Shown here one piece after another: positions 49,330 to 56,901 of a stretch of 64,000 bases of DNA. The stretch's first letter is position 1; each line of letters starts with the position of its first letter. The stretch covers positions 310,001 through 374,000 of the forward strand of contig CAXBGS010000005.1 in assembly GCA_963975425.1 (NCBI GenBank), read 5' to 3'. The position numbers and the translations under genes are program-made. The notes beneath the pieces were generated by a model. It saw only the letters and a list, made by a program, of their open reading frames with translations, did no database searches and had not been told where the DNA came from. This DNA comes from CAXBGS01 sp963975425 (GTDB lineage Bacteria > Planctomycetota > Planctomycetia > Pirellulales > Pirellulaceae).

Positions 49330-50421
49330 ATGGAAGCTGGGATTGTTGGATTGCCCAACGTCGGCAAGAGCACTCTTTTCAACGCGCTGACAAGTTCACA
49401 GTCGGCCCAGAGTGAGAATTACCCGTTTTGCACGATCGAGCCGAACGAAGGCATCGTCAACGTGCCGGACGAACGTCTAAGTCGCATCACCCAGTACATC
49501 GTTCCGCAAAAGATCATTCCCGCCGCGCTGAAATTGGTCGACATCGCGGGCATCGTCAAAGGTGCGAGCGACGGCGAGGGACTGGGCAATAAATTCCTGA
49601 GCCACATTCGACAAGTCGATGCGATCGTGCAAGTCGTCCGCTGTTTCGAAGATGCCGATGTGATCCACGTCGCGGGCACCGTCGATCCGATCGCCGATAT
49701 CGAAACGATCGAGATGGAATTGATGTTGGCGGATATTCAGACGCTCGAAAACGCACTTGGCAAGGCACAGCGGTCGGCGCGCAGTGGTGACAAAGAGGCG
49801 AAACTGCGAGTCGAGACGATCGGCAAATGCAACCAGCACCTCGAAGCCGAGATGCCGCTGCGAACTTTGCAATTGACCGAAGCCGAAACCACGGCGATCT
49901 CAAGTTATGGACTGATGACGGCGAAACCCATCTTGTATGTGGCCAACGTTGACGAAAACGACTTGGATGGAAAAGACCCGTTGGTCACCAAGGTCAGAGA
50001 GCATGCAGAAAAGGCCGGCGCCGGAGTGGTTTGCGTTTGCGCAAAGTTGGAAGCGGAACTTGCGGAACTCGACGAAGCCGATCGCGAAGAAATGTTGGCG
50101 GACGTCGGCCTTGAAGAACCCGCATTGGCACAAATCGCGCGGGAAGCCTATCGGACCCTCGGCCTGCAAAGTTATTTCACCGCTGGCGAAAAAGAAGTGC
50201 GAGCCTGGCCGGTCGCGATTGGCGCAACAGCCCCACAAGCCGCTGGCGTGATTCATAGTGACTTTGAACGAGGCTTTATCCGTGCCGAGGTTTACACCCT
50301 AGCCGACTTGGAAGAATACGGAACCGAGAAGGACATTCGCCAAGCCGGAAAACTTCGGGTCGAAGGCAAGAACTACATCATGCAGGACGGCGACATCTGC
50401 CACTTCCTGTTCAACGTTTAA
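49330..50421 (+). CDS. ychF: Redox-regulated ATPase/GTPase YchF
   Basis: A 363-residue OBG-family P-loop protein of normal length. G1 is GLPNVGKST (about 7-15), G3 is DIAGIVKGASDGEGLGN, and the nucleotide-specificity loop is NVDE rather than NKxD, as in YchF, which prefers ATP. The C-terminal TGS domain is complete (RVEGKNYIMQDGDICHFLFNV). YchF associates with ribosomes and stress responses. It is a single gene with a credible promoter just upstream. Confidence 0.96.
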   Translation: MEAGIVGLPNVGKSTLFNALTSSQSAQSENYPFCTIEPNEGIVNVPDERLSRITQYIVPQKIIPAALKLVDIAGIVKGASDGEGLGNKFLSHIRQVDAIVQVVRCFEDADVIHVAGTVDPIADIETIEMELMLADIQTLENALGKAQRSARSGDKEAKLRVETIGKCNQHLEAEMPLRTLQLTEAETTAISSYGLMTAKPILYVANVDENDLDGKDPLVTKVREHAEKAGAGVVCVCAKLEAELAELDEADREEMLADVGLEEPALAQIAREAYRTLGLQSYFTAGEKEVRAWPVAIGATAPQAAGVIHSDFERGFIRAEVYTLADLEEYGTEKDIRQAGKLRVEGKNYIMQDGDICHFLFNV

Positions 50422-50613
50422 CGTCATTCGGCAAACGATTGACTTTGCAATCACCCCCCCCACGGTCGCTGATCGCTCTGCGGCCAGCATGCCCCTGACG
50501 CCTTGATCGCGAAATGAATCACAATCATTTGCGGTTTGCCCACCACCACCTTGAAGCCATTCGCTATGATCGCGGCGCGATCGGCGACCGTCGTTTCCTT
50601 ACCTGAGGTTTAC

Positions 50614-51204
50614 ATGAACAAGATGTTGATACCTATTCTTTTTGCTGTTGGCACTGCGTTGTTTTGGGGCTGCTACGGACCGACCATCGGAAACGCCCAA
50701 ACGCCGCGGGTCGACGGTCGCCCCTTGATGCCGCCGGAGGGCTGGTCGCCATTCAAGCCTTATGTGTTCATCGGCGTCGCATACCTCGTCATCGGCATCA
50801 TCGGTGGCTTGGTGATGATGAAAGTCAAAGGCGACTCGTTCAGCTATAGCGGCGCTCACTTTGCACCGGCCAAGTGGGGATTTCTTGCCGGAACATTAGG
50901 CGCCGGCGGCGCGCTGTGCTTGACCTCGGCAATGATGCTCAGCCGAGGAAATGCGTTGTTGGTGATGCCGATCGTCTTTGGCGGGGCCGTCTCCGTGACG
51001 GCCCTCGTTTCGGCTTGGATGCTTCGCGGACATACAACGATCAGCCCGTTATTGTGGGTCGGGATGTTGCTGGTCGTGGTGGGCGTCGTCACGGTTGCGA
51101 TCAATACACCTCACGGGCATGCTGCACCCAAGCCTGCGTCTCCTGGCGAATCGGCAACGCCACATGCCGCGCAGCCTGACCCGGCAAACGAATCAATCAC
51201 TTAG
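50614..51204 (+). CDS. DMT/EamA-like membrane protein
   Basis: I start at the ATG at 50614 (MNKMLIPILF), preceded by CTGAGG as a possible Shine-Dalgarno. The 196-residue product has five membrane helices at about 5-22, 48-68, 86-104, 110-130 and 138-158. The last three (GTLGAGGALCLTSAMML, LLVMPIVFGGAVSVTAL, PLLWVGMLLVVVGVVTVAI) look like the second half of an EamA-type drug/metabolite transporter. It may act as a homodimer. The tail is Pro/Ala/His-rich. The next gene begins 4 bp after the stop, so they are cotranscribed. Substrate unknown. Confidence 0.82.
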   Translation: MNKMLIPILFAVGTALFWGCYGPTIGNAQTPRVDGRPLMPPEGWSPFKPYVFIGVAYLVIGIIGGLVMMKVKGDSFSYSGAHFAPAKWGFLAGTLGAGGALCLTSAMMLSRGNALLVMPIVFGGAVSVTALVSAWMLRGHTTISPLLWVGMLLVVVGVVTVAINTPHGHAAPKPASPGESATPHAAQPDPANESIT

Positions 51205-51208
51205 CGCG

Positions 51209-51565
51209 ATGGATGACGACGAACGCCGCTGGCAAAAAATCCGCGGAATCGACTGCGAAATAACCCACCTGTGGATGGTGCGGACGTTTCTGAAACACGC
51301 CGACGAAGCGGAAGACGATGAAGATCTGCGCGACGTCGTGCGTGACCTGTACGACTTCATTTTGGCCGTGGGGCCGGTCGACGAAGTGGATGATCCGGCC
51401 GTCTATCTAAAAATGGCCAAGAAAAAGTTGAGCAAGCTCCGCAAAGCGACAGAGCTTTACGAAGAAATTCAGCCGGAGATCAGCGGCCATACGAATTTTG
51501 TCATGGCTTCACGATCGCTGCGGTTGTGCGTCGACCGCATCGCTGCGATCGTTACCTCGCCATAG
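51209..51565 (+). CDS. Small helical protein of unknown family
   Basis: 118 residues from the ATG at 51209 (MDDDERRWQKIRG), 4 bp after the previous stop. It is highly charged and helical (WMVRTFLKHADEAEDDEDL, MAKKKLSKLRKATELYEEI) and probably cytoplasmic. I do not recognise a domain. Composition and operon position support a real gene. A link to the transporter-like protein upstream is inferred only from position. Confidence 0.75.
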   Translation: MDDDERRWQKIRGIDCEITHLWMVRTFLKHADEAEDDEDLRDVVRDLYDFILAVGPVDEVDDPAVYLKMAKKKLSKLRKATELYEEIQPEISGHTNFVMASRSLRLCVDRIAAIVTSP

Positions 51566-51608
51566 CAGTGACCCGCCGCCCCAAAGTTAAACCTTGGATA
51601 TCGTTGCG

Positions 51609-51959
51609 TTAGGTCACAAACATGGTCGACAGCCGACTGTCGAATTGGCCCCGCGTCATCACGACCGGGATGCCGGATTCTTTGGCGACCGTCAGCTTGC
51701 CAACTTGAACGTGTGGCCCGTATGCCAACAGAGTCGCATCGGGGCAGCGTTGGGCACACTGCTGAGCAATGGACTCGGTCAGACTGCTGCGCGTCGATAG
51801 GTCCAAGATGACATAGCGGATGGTCTTGTCGTCGTCCTCGGGCAGGTTTCCGCCCAGATAGAACGACAAGCCGGCGTTTTCTGCCGCACCGCGCACGCGC
51901 GATGCGAACATCAGGTCACCAGAGAGGAACACGACGGTGCCGCTGGGTGTATCGGTCAT
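51609..51959 (-). CDS. Degenerate receiver-like small protein
   Basis: A 116-residue alpha/beta protein. VVFLSGDLMFASRVRGAAENAG and IRYVILDLSTRS resemble the first and third strands of a CheY-type receiver, with LDLS at the phospho-Asp position. The acidic pair normally near the N-terminus and the conserved Lys near the end are not evident (VVMTRGQF). It may therefore be a non-phosphorylated receiver or another Rossmann-like protein. It starts directly after the stop of the preceding gene (TGAATG), as the last gene of a three-gene operon. Confidence 0.8.
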   Translation of the reverse strand: MTDTPSGTVVFLSGDLMFASRVRGAAENAGLSFYLGGNLPEDDDKTIRYVILDLSTRSSLTESIAQQCAQRCPDATLLAYGPHVQVGKLTVAKESGIPVVMTRGQFDSRLSTMFVT

Positions 51960-52811
51960 TCAAGCACGCTTTTCCATTTCGCCCTTCATGAAGGCAAGGC
52001 CTTCGGTGGCAAGCGTGATTTCGTCCTTGTACATACGTCGCCAGATTTTCGTCGCCGCAGCGATTTCGGGCAACGCGAGCCCAAACGCTTCGATCACCAG
52101 CCACGAGTCATAGCCAGTTTCGGCAATGGCGTCGAAGTTCTCTTTCCACTTCACACCACCGGCACCGGGTGTACTGCGATCGTTCTCGCTGATGTGAATG
52201 TGAACCAGTTTATCGCCGCCCGCTTTGACAGCCTCGGCGACACTCTTTTCTTCGATGTTGCTGTGAAAGGTGTCGTACATCATGCCACAGAAAGGATGGT
52301 CGACTTCGCGGACGAATTTTGTCGAGTCGGCATGGGCATTCAAGAAATAACATTCGAATCGATTGAGCGCTTCGACCCCCAGCATGACGCCGACTTTCCC
52401 GGCATGTTCGGCAACGGCTCGCATACTTTCGACGCCCCACTTCCACTCGTCTTCGGTCGGGCCGGCACCACTGAAGTACCCCAGCGCGCTGTGGTAGGGC
52501 CCGACTAACGTTTCGACGCCGGCGGCGGCACAACAGTCAAGCGTCTTTTTGGTCAGCTCGATTCCTTTGGCACGCACGGCGGCGTCCGGCGAAATCGGGT
52601 TGTCTTCTTCGCCACGAATTGTCACGGCCGTGCGGCCCAAACCAAGTCCATCGAGTTGTTTGCCCAAACCGGCATAGTCGAGGTCCAGATTGAACATCGG
52701 TAATTCAACGCCGTCATATCCGACGTTCTTAAGCTGTTCGCAGATCGGCAGCATTTCGTCGGTGACTTCGCCGGACCACAGCAACAAGTTCATTCCGTAC
52801 TTCATCGTCAA
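51960..52811 (-). CDS. Sugar phosphate isomerase/epimerase-like TIM barrel
   Basis: A 283-residue protein of the AP-endonuclease-2/xylose-isomerase-like TIM-barrel family. Metal-site strands are seen: GVMLGVEALNRFE (Glu), MMYDTFHSNIEE (Asp, His), LVHIHISENDR (His, Glu) and WLVIEAFG (Glu). It is close in style to ketose 3-epimerases (tagatose/psicose type) that use a divalent metal to shift a ketose C3 centre. The listed start is a TTG that overlaps the stop of the upstream gene; the ATG two codons later (52805) is also possible. Middle gene of a three-gene operon. Confidence 0.92.
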   Translation of the reverse strand: MTMKYGMNLLLWSGEVTDEMLPICEQLKNVGYDGVELPMFNLDLDYAGLGKQLDGLGLGRTAVTIRGEEDNPISPDAAVRAKGIELTKKTLDCCAAAGVETLVGPYHSALGYFSGAGPTEDEWKWGVESMRAVAEHAGKVGVMLGVEALNRFECYFLNAHADSTKFVREVDHPFCGMMYDTFHSNIEEKSVAEAVKAGGDKLVHIHISENDRSTPGAGGVKWKENFDAIAETGYDSWLVIEAFGLALPEIAAATKIWRRMYKDEITLATEGLAFMKGEMEKRA

Positions 52812-53503
52812 TTCGTCTCTTTTGGTGTCTCAATGGGAGGAAAAGGATTGGATGCATCCGGCGGACTGAGCAACCTGACGCGGCGTGATTCTACCAATTC
52901 CGACGCCGCTGGCAGCCAGTCACCCACCGCGACCGGTAATTCGGCCAATCCGACTCGTTTCATCACCTGATTCAGCCGCATCAGCATCTTGGCATTGTCC
53001 AGATAATCGTACAGAAACCGGATCTCTGTAAATCGATCGATCACGCCGGCTAACGCATCGGTCGGCCGGCCAGTGATTTGGTTGACGCACCGCTGGACCG
53101 TTTTCGAGTCACAATCGGCCACCGCTTGATAGTAACGGTCTCCGATCGACGGATCGTCACGAATCCAAAACGCGTCTAACAACATCTCGATCAAAATGTG
53201 ACCGACAAATGTGGGCCGGAATCCGGCGTCGCCGGGCAACAGGTCTCGCAGCTGCATCGCCAGCCGCATGTTCGTTTCGATAAACGACTGGGTGCCGTGA
53301 AACCAGCGGTCATCTTCGATGTGACGGATCACTCCGGCCGCGACCAGACGCAATTCTTCGTCATCGCTATCGATATGCTGGGCAGCTAACTTGCCGCGTG
53401 CGCGTATCTTGCGATCCACCACGCTTAGCCAATCAGGAACGCCGGTCGAAATCGCCAGCAGGGGCTGATCCAAATACGGCATCGCATGGCACAGAAAATT
53501 CAT
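52808..53503 (-). CDS. AcpH-like (acyl carrier protein phosphodiesterase-type) protein
   Basis: A 231-residue helical protein. The start MNFLCHAMPYL, GVPDWL and GVIRHIEDDRWFH are like AcpH, an HD-type phosphodiesterase that removes the phosphopantetheine arm from acyl carrier protein. IRHIEDDRWFH and VGHILIEMLLDAF hold the probable metal His/Asp residues. Similarity is moderate, so another HD-like hydrolase is possible. The gene overlaps the following TIM-barrel gene by 4 bp and leads the operon. Confidence 0.7.
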   Translation of the reverse strand: MNFLCHAMPYLDQPLLAISTGVPDWLSVVDRKIRARGKLAAQHIDSDDEELRLVAAGVIRHIEDDRWFHGTQSFIETNMRLAMQLRDLLPGDAGFRPTFVGHILIEMLLDAFWIRDDPSIGDRYYQAVADCDSKTVQRCVNQITGRPTDALAGVIDRFTEIRFLYDYLDNAKMLMRLNQVMKRVGLAELPVAVGDWLPAASELVESRRVRLLSPPDASNPFPPIETPKETN

Positions 53504-53681
53504 GGATGTCAGGTTACCGGCGCAGGGTCACCGGGAACAGGTGACCAGTAACGCAGCGCTGGTGACTGGGACCACAAAACGCGTGACAAGCAAACACCGG
53601 TCGATGACCAGGTGAAGACGTTGCCGGTGACGCGTACCGCTTGCGGCTTTTGAAAAGGCCGCACCATATTCTCAGCTCCAT

Positions 53682-53778
53682 TCTCAGCTCCCCAGCGGCC
53701 CGTCGCTCTCAGCTCCCCAGCGGCCTGTCCTTTCTATGCCGCTGCGGCCTGTACGTCTATGCCGCAGCGGCACGTCGG
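53682..53778. repeat. Tandem repeats containing the flippase stop codon
   Basis: Two 23-bp units at 53733-53755 and 53756-53778 (TCTATGCCGC start) match at 18 of 23 positions. The inner one includes the last codons and the TAG stop (53757-53759) of the minus-strand gene. Two further units of 25 bp (TCTCAGCTCCCCAGCGGCC type) at 53682 and 53707 lie beyond. Confidence 0.82.
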
Positions 53779-55292
53779 TGACGTATCGCATCGATGGCCT
53801 CGCGTCCCCACGTCCGTGAATGTTCACTGGCCGCGATCGTGATCGTCACGCTGAGAATCGCGACCCAGGGTCCCATCAACAGCGTTGCGGGCAACAACGT
53901 GATATACAGCACCGTCCGGTCCCAGGCGAATTCGGTGCGTGACATCGCGAACCAAAGCCCGATCATCACCGTCCCATGCGCACACAGCGTCGCGATCACC
54001 GCCCCATGCAATCCCCAAATCGGCAATAGCAACGCATTCAATCCCAGGTTCGCGGCCAACCCAAAACAAAGACACACCGCGACCCATTTGCCGCGTTCGG
54101 CCACCAACAAATAGTTTTCTCCCAACGTGACCAGCGACGCCCAAATGCAAAAAACGAAAACGATTGGCATCATCGCCAGTCCGTCGCTGTAACGGTTTTC
54201 TAGCAGCGTGTCGAACATCCACGGGGCAACCAATAACGCGAACGCGGCCCCTAAGGTAAAGCAAGCCGACACGGCCAAGAGGACACGTCGCATTCGATCA
54301 CGAACGGCTTGCTTAAGCCCATTTTCCCAGTCGGCCGATAGATACGGCATCAGCACACCGCCGATCAAGGTGGCCAAACTCATCAACAACACAGGCAGCA
54401 TCCGTCCGCTGTGATACTGGCCGACCGACGATTGACCAACCAATTCGCCTCCGGGTGAAAGGTGCAAAATCATATACCGGTCGGAAAGTTCGAACACATT
54501 GCCGATCAAATTCATCGCCCACAATGCACCGGCGTACGGCAAGATGTTTCGCCACATCGATGGTACACAGAAGGTTTCGCCGGATTTCGGTAGTCCGCCC
54601 CAACCGCGGAACAGCACATAGGCACCGGGCAGAATCGCGATCAGCGTTGCCGCGGCATAGCTAAGCACCACTCCAATCAGTCCCAGTCCCGCATACAAAG
54701 CGGCCACCGCAAACGCGGTGAAAGCCAAGCTTTGAACAAATTGCATCAACGAAACGATGCGGACTTGCCGCAGCGAACTGACCAACTCGTTCACAAAGTA
54801 AAACGCCGCGATCGAAACAACCGCAACGCCGACGCTGTAGACCAGCGATACGTTTTGTGGCTCGAGAAAGATGAACCATCCGAGCCAACCGGGAAACGCC
54901 CACGCGCAAACCAGAAAGACCGACATACAACATGCCGTGACCAATCCCATCTTGCGGATGAATGACGGCAGATGTCCGAGCAGCCGATAGCGTTCGACAT
55001 ATCGCGGTAACGAACCCGGTATCCCGAACATCATCACGGGGGTCATCAGCATGATGAACCCGATCGCCATCGCCCACTGACCCACGTCGGTATCATCAAG
55101 CAGGCGACAAATCCAGATGCCGCGAAAGAACCCAACAGCTCGTTGGATGACGGTCATGACCAACATCACCAGCATTCCGACCGCCAACGAATCGGCAGCG
55201 AAACTCTCTTGCTTGGGGTGGTTGGCGTCAGACACGTCGGCCTCGGGATCGATAAAGATAGAACGCACAAATCTTGCTTTCGCGCCAACCAT
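53757..55292 (-). CDS. MOP-superfamily flippase (polysaccharide biosynthesis type)
   Basis: A 511-residue protein with about 12-14 membrane helices, starting after a 35-residue polar N-terminus. It resembles Wzx/MATE-like exporters (ADSLAVGMLVMLVMTVIQR, MAIGFIMLMTPVMMFGIPGSLPRYVERY, ILPYAGALWAMNLIGNVFE). Such proteins flip lipid-linked saccharides across the inner membrane for O-antigen, exopolysaccharide or S-layer glycans. The C-terminus ends in a basic helix and poly-Ala (HRRAAAA) generated by the 3' repeat. No glycosyltransferase lies nearby. Single gene, divergent from the GntR operon. Confidence 0.88.
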   Translation of the reverse strand: MVGAKARFVRSIFIDPEADVSDANHPKQESFAADSLAVGMLVMLVMTVIQRAVGFFRGIWICRLLDDTDVGQWAMAIGFIMLMTPVMMFGIPGSLPRYVERYRLLGHLPSFIRKMGLVTACCMSVFLVCAWAFPGWLGWFIFLEPQNVSLVYSVGVAVVSIAAFYFVNELVSSLRQVRIVSLMQFVQSLAFTAFAVAALYAGLGLIGVVLSYAAATLIAILPGAYVLFRGWGGLPKSGETFCVPSMWRNILPYAGALWAMNLIGNVFELSDRYMILHLSPGGELVGQSSVGQYHSGRMLPVLLMSLATLIGGVLMPYLSADWENGLKQAVRDRMRRVLLAVSACFTLGAAFALLVAPWMFDTLLENRYSDGLAMMPIVFVFCIWASLVTLGENYLLVAERGKWVAVCLCFGLAANLGLNALLLPIWGLHGAVIATLCAHGTVMIGLWFAMSRTEFAWDRTVLYITLLPATLLMGPWVAILSVTITIAASEHSRTWGREAIDAIRHRRAAAA

Positions 55293-55397
55293 GCGTCCGA
55301 TGAAAGTGTTCGCGGATCACCGGAATCGCTTCGCAGCGATCCCCACGGTCGGATTGTGAGGGTTAGTCCAGCCGCCGCGCCGCCCCCCACCCAAAGC

Positions 55398-55439
55398 TTG
55401 ACGGGCACACCGGACCCGTGTACTATTACGGCAGTACAC
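55398..55439 (+). promoter_or_regulatory. GntR operon promoter and operator
   Basis: A near-ideal sigma70 promoter: TTGACG (55398-55403), 17-bp spacer, TACTAT (55421-55426). A perfect 7-bp inverted repeat, GTGTACT (55418-55424) and AGTACAC (55433-55439) separated by 8 bp, overlaps the -10 box. It lies 14 bp before the GntR ATG, ideal for autorepression by the encoded dimeric regulator. Confidence 0.85.
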
Positions 55440-55452
55440 CAACGAGGTCGCC

Positions 55453-55845
55453 ATGTTTTTTAAGATCGAAGCGAGCGGGGACGTCCCGATTTACGAACAA
55501 ATTGTTCGGCAGGTGAAACTAGCCGTCGCCGACGGGGTGCTCGTCGGCGGCCAAATGGTCCCCAGTGTGCGACAGCTTGCCAGCGAGCTTGCGATCAACC
55601 CCAACACGATCGCCAAGGCGTACACGCAGCTGCAAAACGACCTGGTGCTGGAACCACTTCGCGGCCGTGGGATGGTGGTCCGCCGCGACAGCATCCAGCG
55701 GTGCACCAAAGCACGTGATGCGATCGTTGCCGAAAATGTTCGACAAGCACTCTCATCGGCAATCGCCGGCGGACTGTCCATTGATGAACTTCGGGGACTG
55801 TTCGAATCGGAAATCAGCAAACACACAACCAACGGCAAAGCGTAA
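55453..55845 (+). CDS. GntR-family regulator, YtrA type
   Basis: A 130-residue regulator of the short YtrA subfamily. It has a winged helix-turn-helix (IYEQIVRQVKLAVADGVLVG, PSVRQLASELAINPNTIAKAYTQLQ, LEPLRGRGMVV) and a small helical dimer tail, with no effector domain. Such regulators usually repress an adjacent ABC transporter until an antibiotic or envelope stress acts. A GAGGT Shine-Dalgarno lies 6 nt before the ATG. First gene of a three-gene operon with an overlapping promoter/operator. Confidence 0.95.
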   Translation: MFFKIEASGDVPIYEQIVRQVKLAVADGVLVGGQMVPSVRQLASELAINPNTIAKAYTQLQNDLVLEPLRGRGMVVRRDSIQRCTKARDAIVAENVRQALSSAIAGGLSIDELRGLFESEISKHTTNGKA

Positions 55846-55878
55846 CCCTATCCTCTTCGTCGCATCGGAAACCTTGTC

Positions 55879-56823
55879 ATGCAACCGGTCATCTCGCTTG
55901 AAACCATTTCGAAACGTTTCCGCGGTCAAGTCGCGCTGAAAGACGTGAGCTTGGACATACCGCCGGGAATCGTGTTTGCGATCCTAGGGGAAAACGGCGC
56001 GGGTAAGACCACGCTGATTCGCATCCTGACGGGATTCTTGAAAGCCGATCAGGGCAGCGCGGCCGTGCTCGGTCACAACAGCGAATCCAACGCGATGGAA
56101 GTCCGACGTGCCATTGGGTACGTCTCCGATGCTCCCGCTTTGTACGACTGGATGACCGCAGAAGAGATCGGGTGGTTCACGGCCGCGTTCTACGATGACG
56201 CATTTCCAAAGCGATACCTGGAACTGACCCGCGGCTTCGACATTCCCGTGGGCACCAAGATTAAAAATCTTTCCAAGGGACAGCGGGCCAAGGTCGCACT
56301 TGCGCTCGCCACGGCACATGATCCGCAGTTATTGATTCTGGACGAACCGACCAGTGGGCTGGACCCCATGGTCCGCCGCCAATTTCTTGAGTCAATGGTC
56401 GATCGTGCGGCGCAAGGCCGGACCGTTTTGTTAAGCAGTCATCAGATCAACGAGGTCGAACGCGTCGCCGACTGGATCGCCATCCTTCACCAGGGCGAAT
56501 TAAAACTCGTGCAGCCCCTGGACCAACTGAAGGCATCCACCTTTGTCGTCACGGCATCGTTGGATGACGCATCCACCACCGCCGCACTGCCGCCGGGCCG
56601 AGTCCTGACGGAATCTCAACTCGGCCGGCAACTGCGATGGGTCGTCCAGGACTTGGGCAACGATTGGCAGTCGGCCTATGGGCCGGAATCCGGCGTCAGC
56701 AACGTGACAGCCACCCCAGCCACCCTTGAAGAAGTGTTTGTCGCCGTGTGCGATCCCCACGCAAATCGCCCCGAGCCCGGCGACACTCTTCCGTCAGCAA
56801 GTGAACACGTCTTGAGCCCTTGA
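55879..56823 (+). CDS. ABC transporter ATP-binding protein
   Basis: A 314-residue ATPase. Walker A GENGAGKTT (about 37-45), signature LSKGQRAKVALALA, Walker B LLILDEPTSGLD, and the H-loop LLSSHQI. It resembles exporters of the YtrB/CcmA type. The last 90 residues form a C-terminal extension with little similarity known to me. 33 bp after the GntR gene and 78 bp before the permease gene, so the three form an operon. Confidence 0.96.
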   Translation: MQPVISLETISKRFRGQVALKDVSLDIPPGIVFAILGENGAGKTTLIRILTGFLKADQGSAAVLGHNSESNAMEVRRAIGYVSDAPALYDWMTAEEIGWFTAAFYDDAFPKRYLELTRGFDIPVGTKIKNLSKGQRAKVALALATAHDPQLLILDEPTSGLDPMVRRQFLESMVDRAAQGRTVLLSSHQINEVERVADWIAILHQGELKLVQPLDQLKASTFVVTASLDDASTTAALPPGRVLTESQLGRQLRWVVQDLGNDWQSAYGPESGVSNVTATPATLEEVFVAVCDPHANRPEPGDTLPSASEHVLSP

Positions 56824-56901
56824 TTTCGTTTCGTCCCGACGGCAAGCCACCCAGCACCACACCATCTCGACTGCCACCAACGCACCGACCAAACCATTCG
56901 C

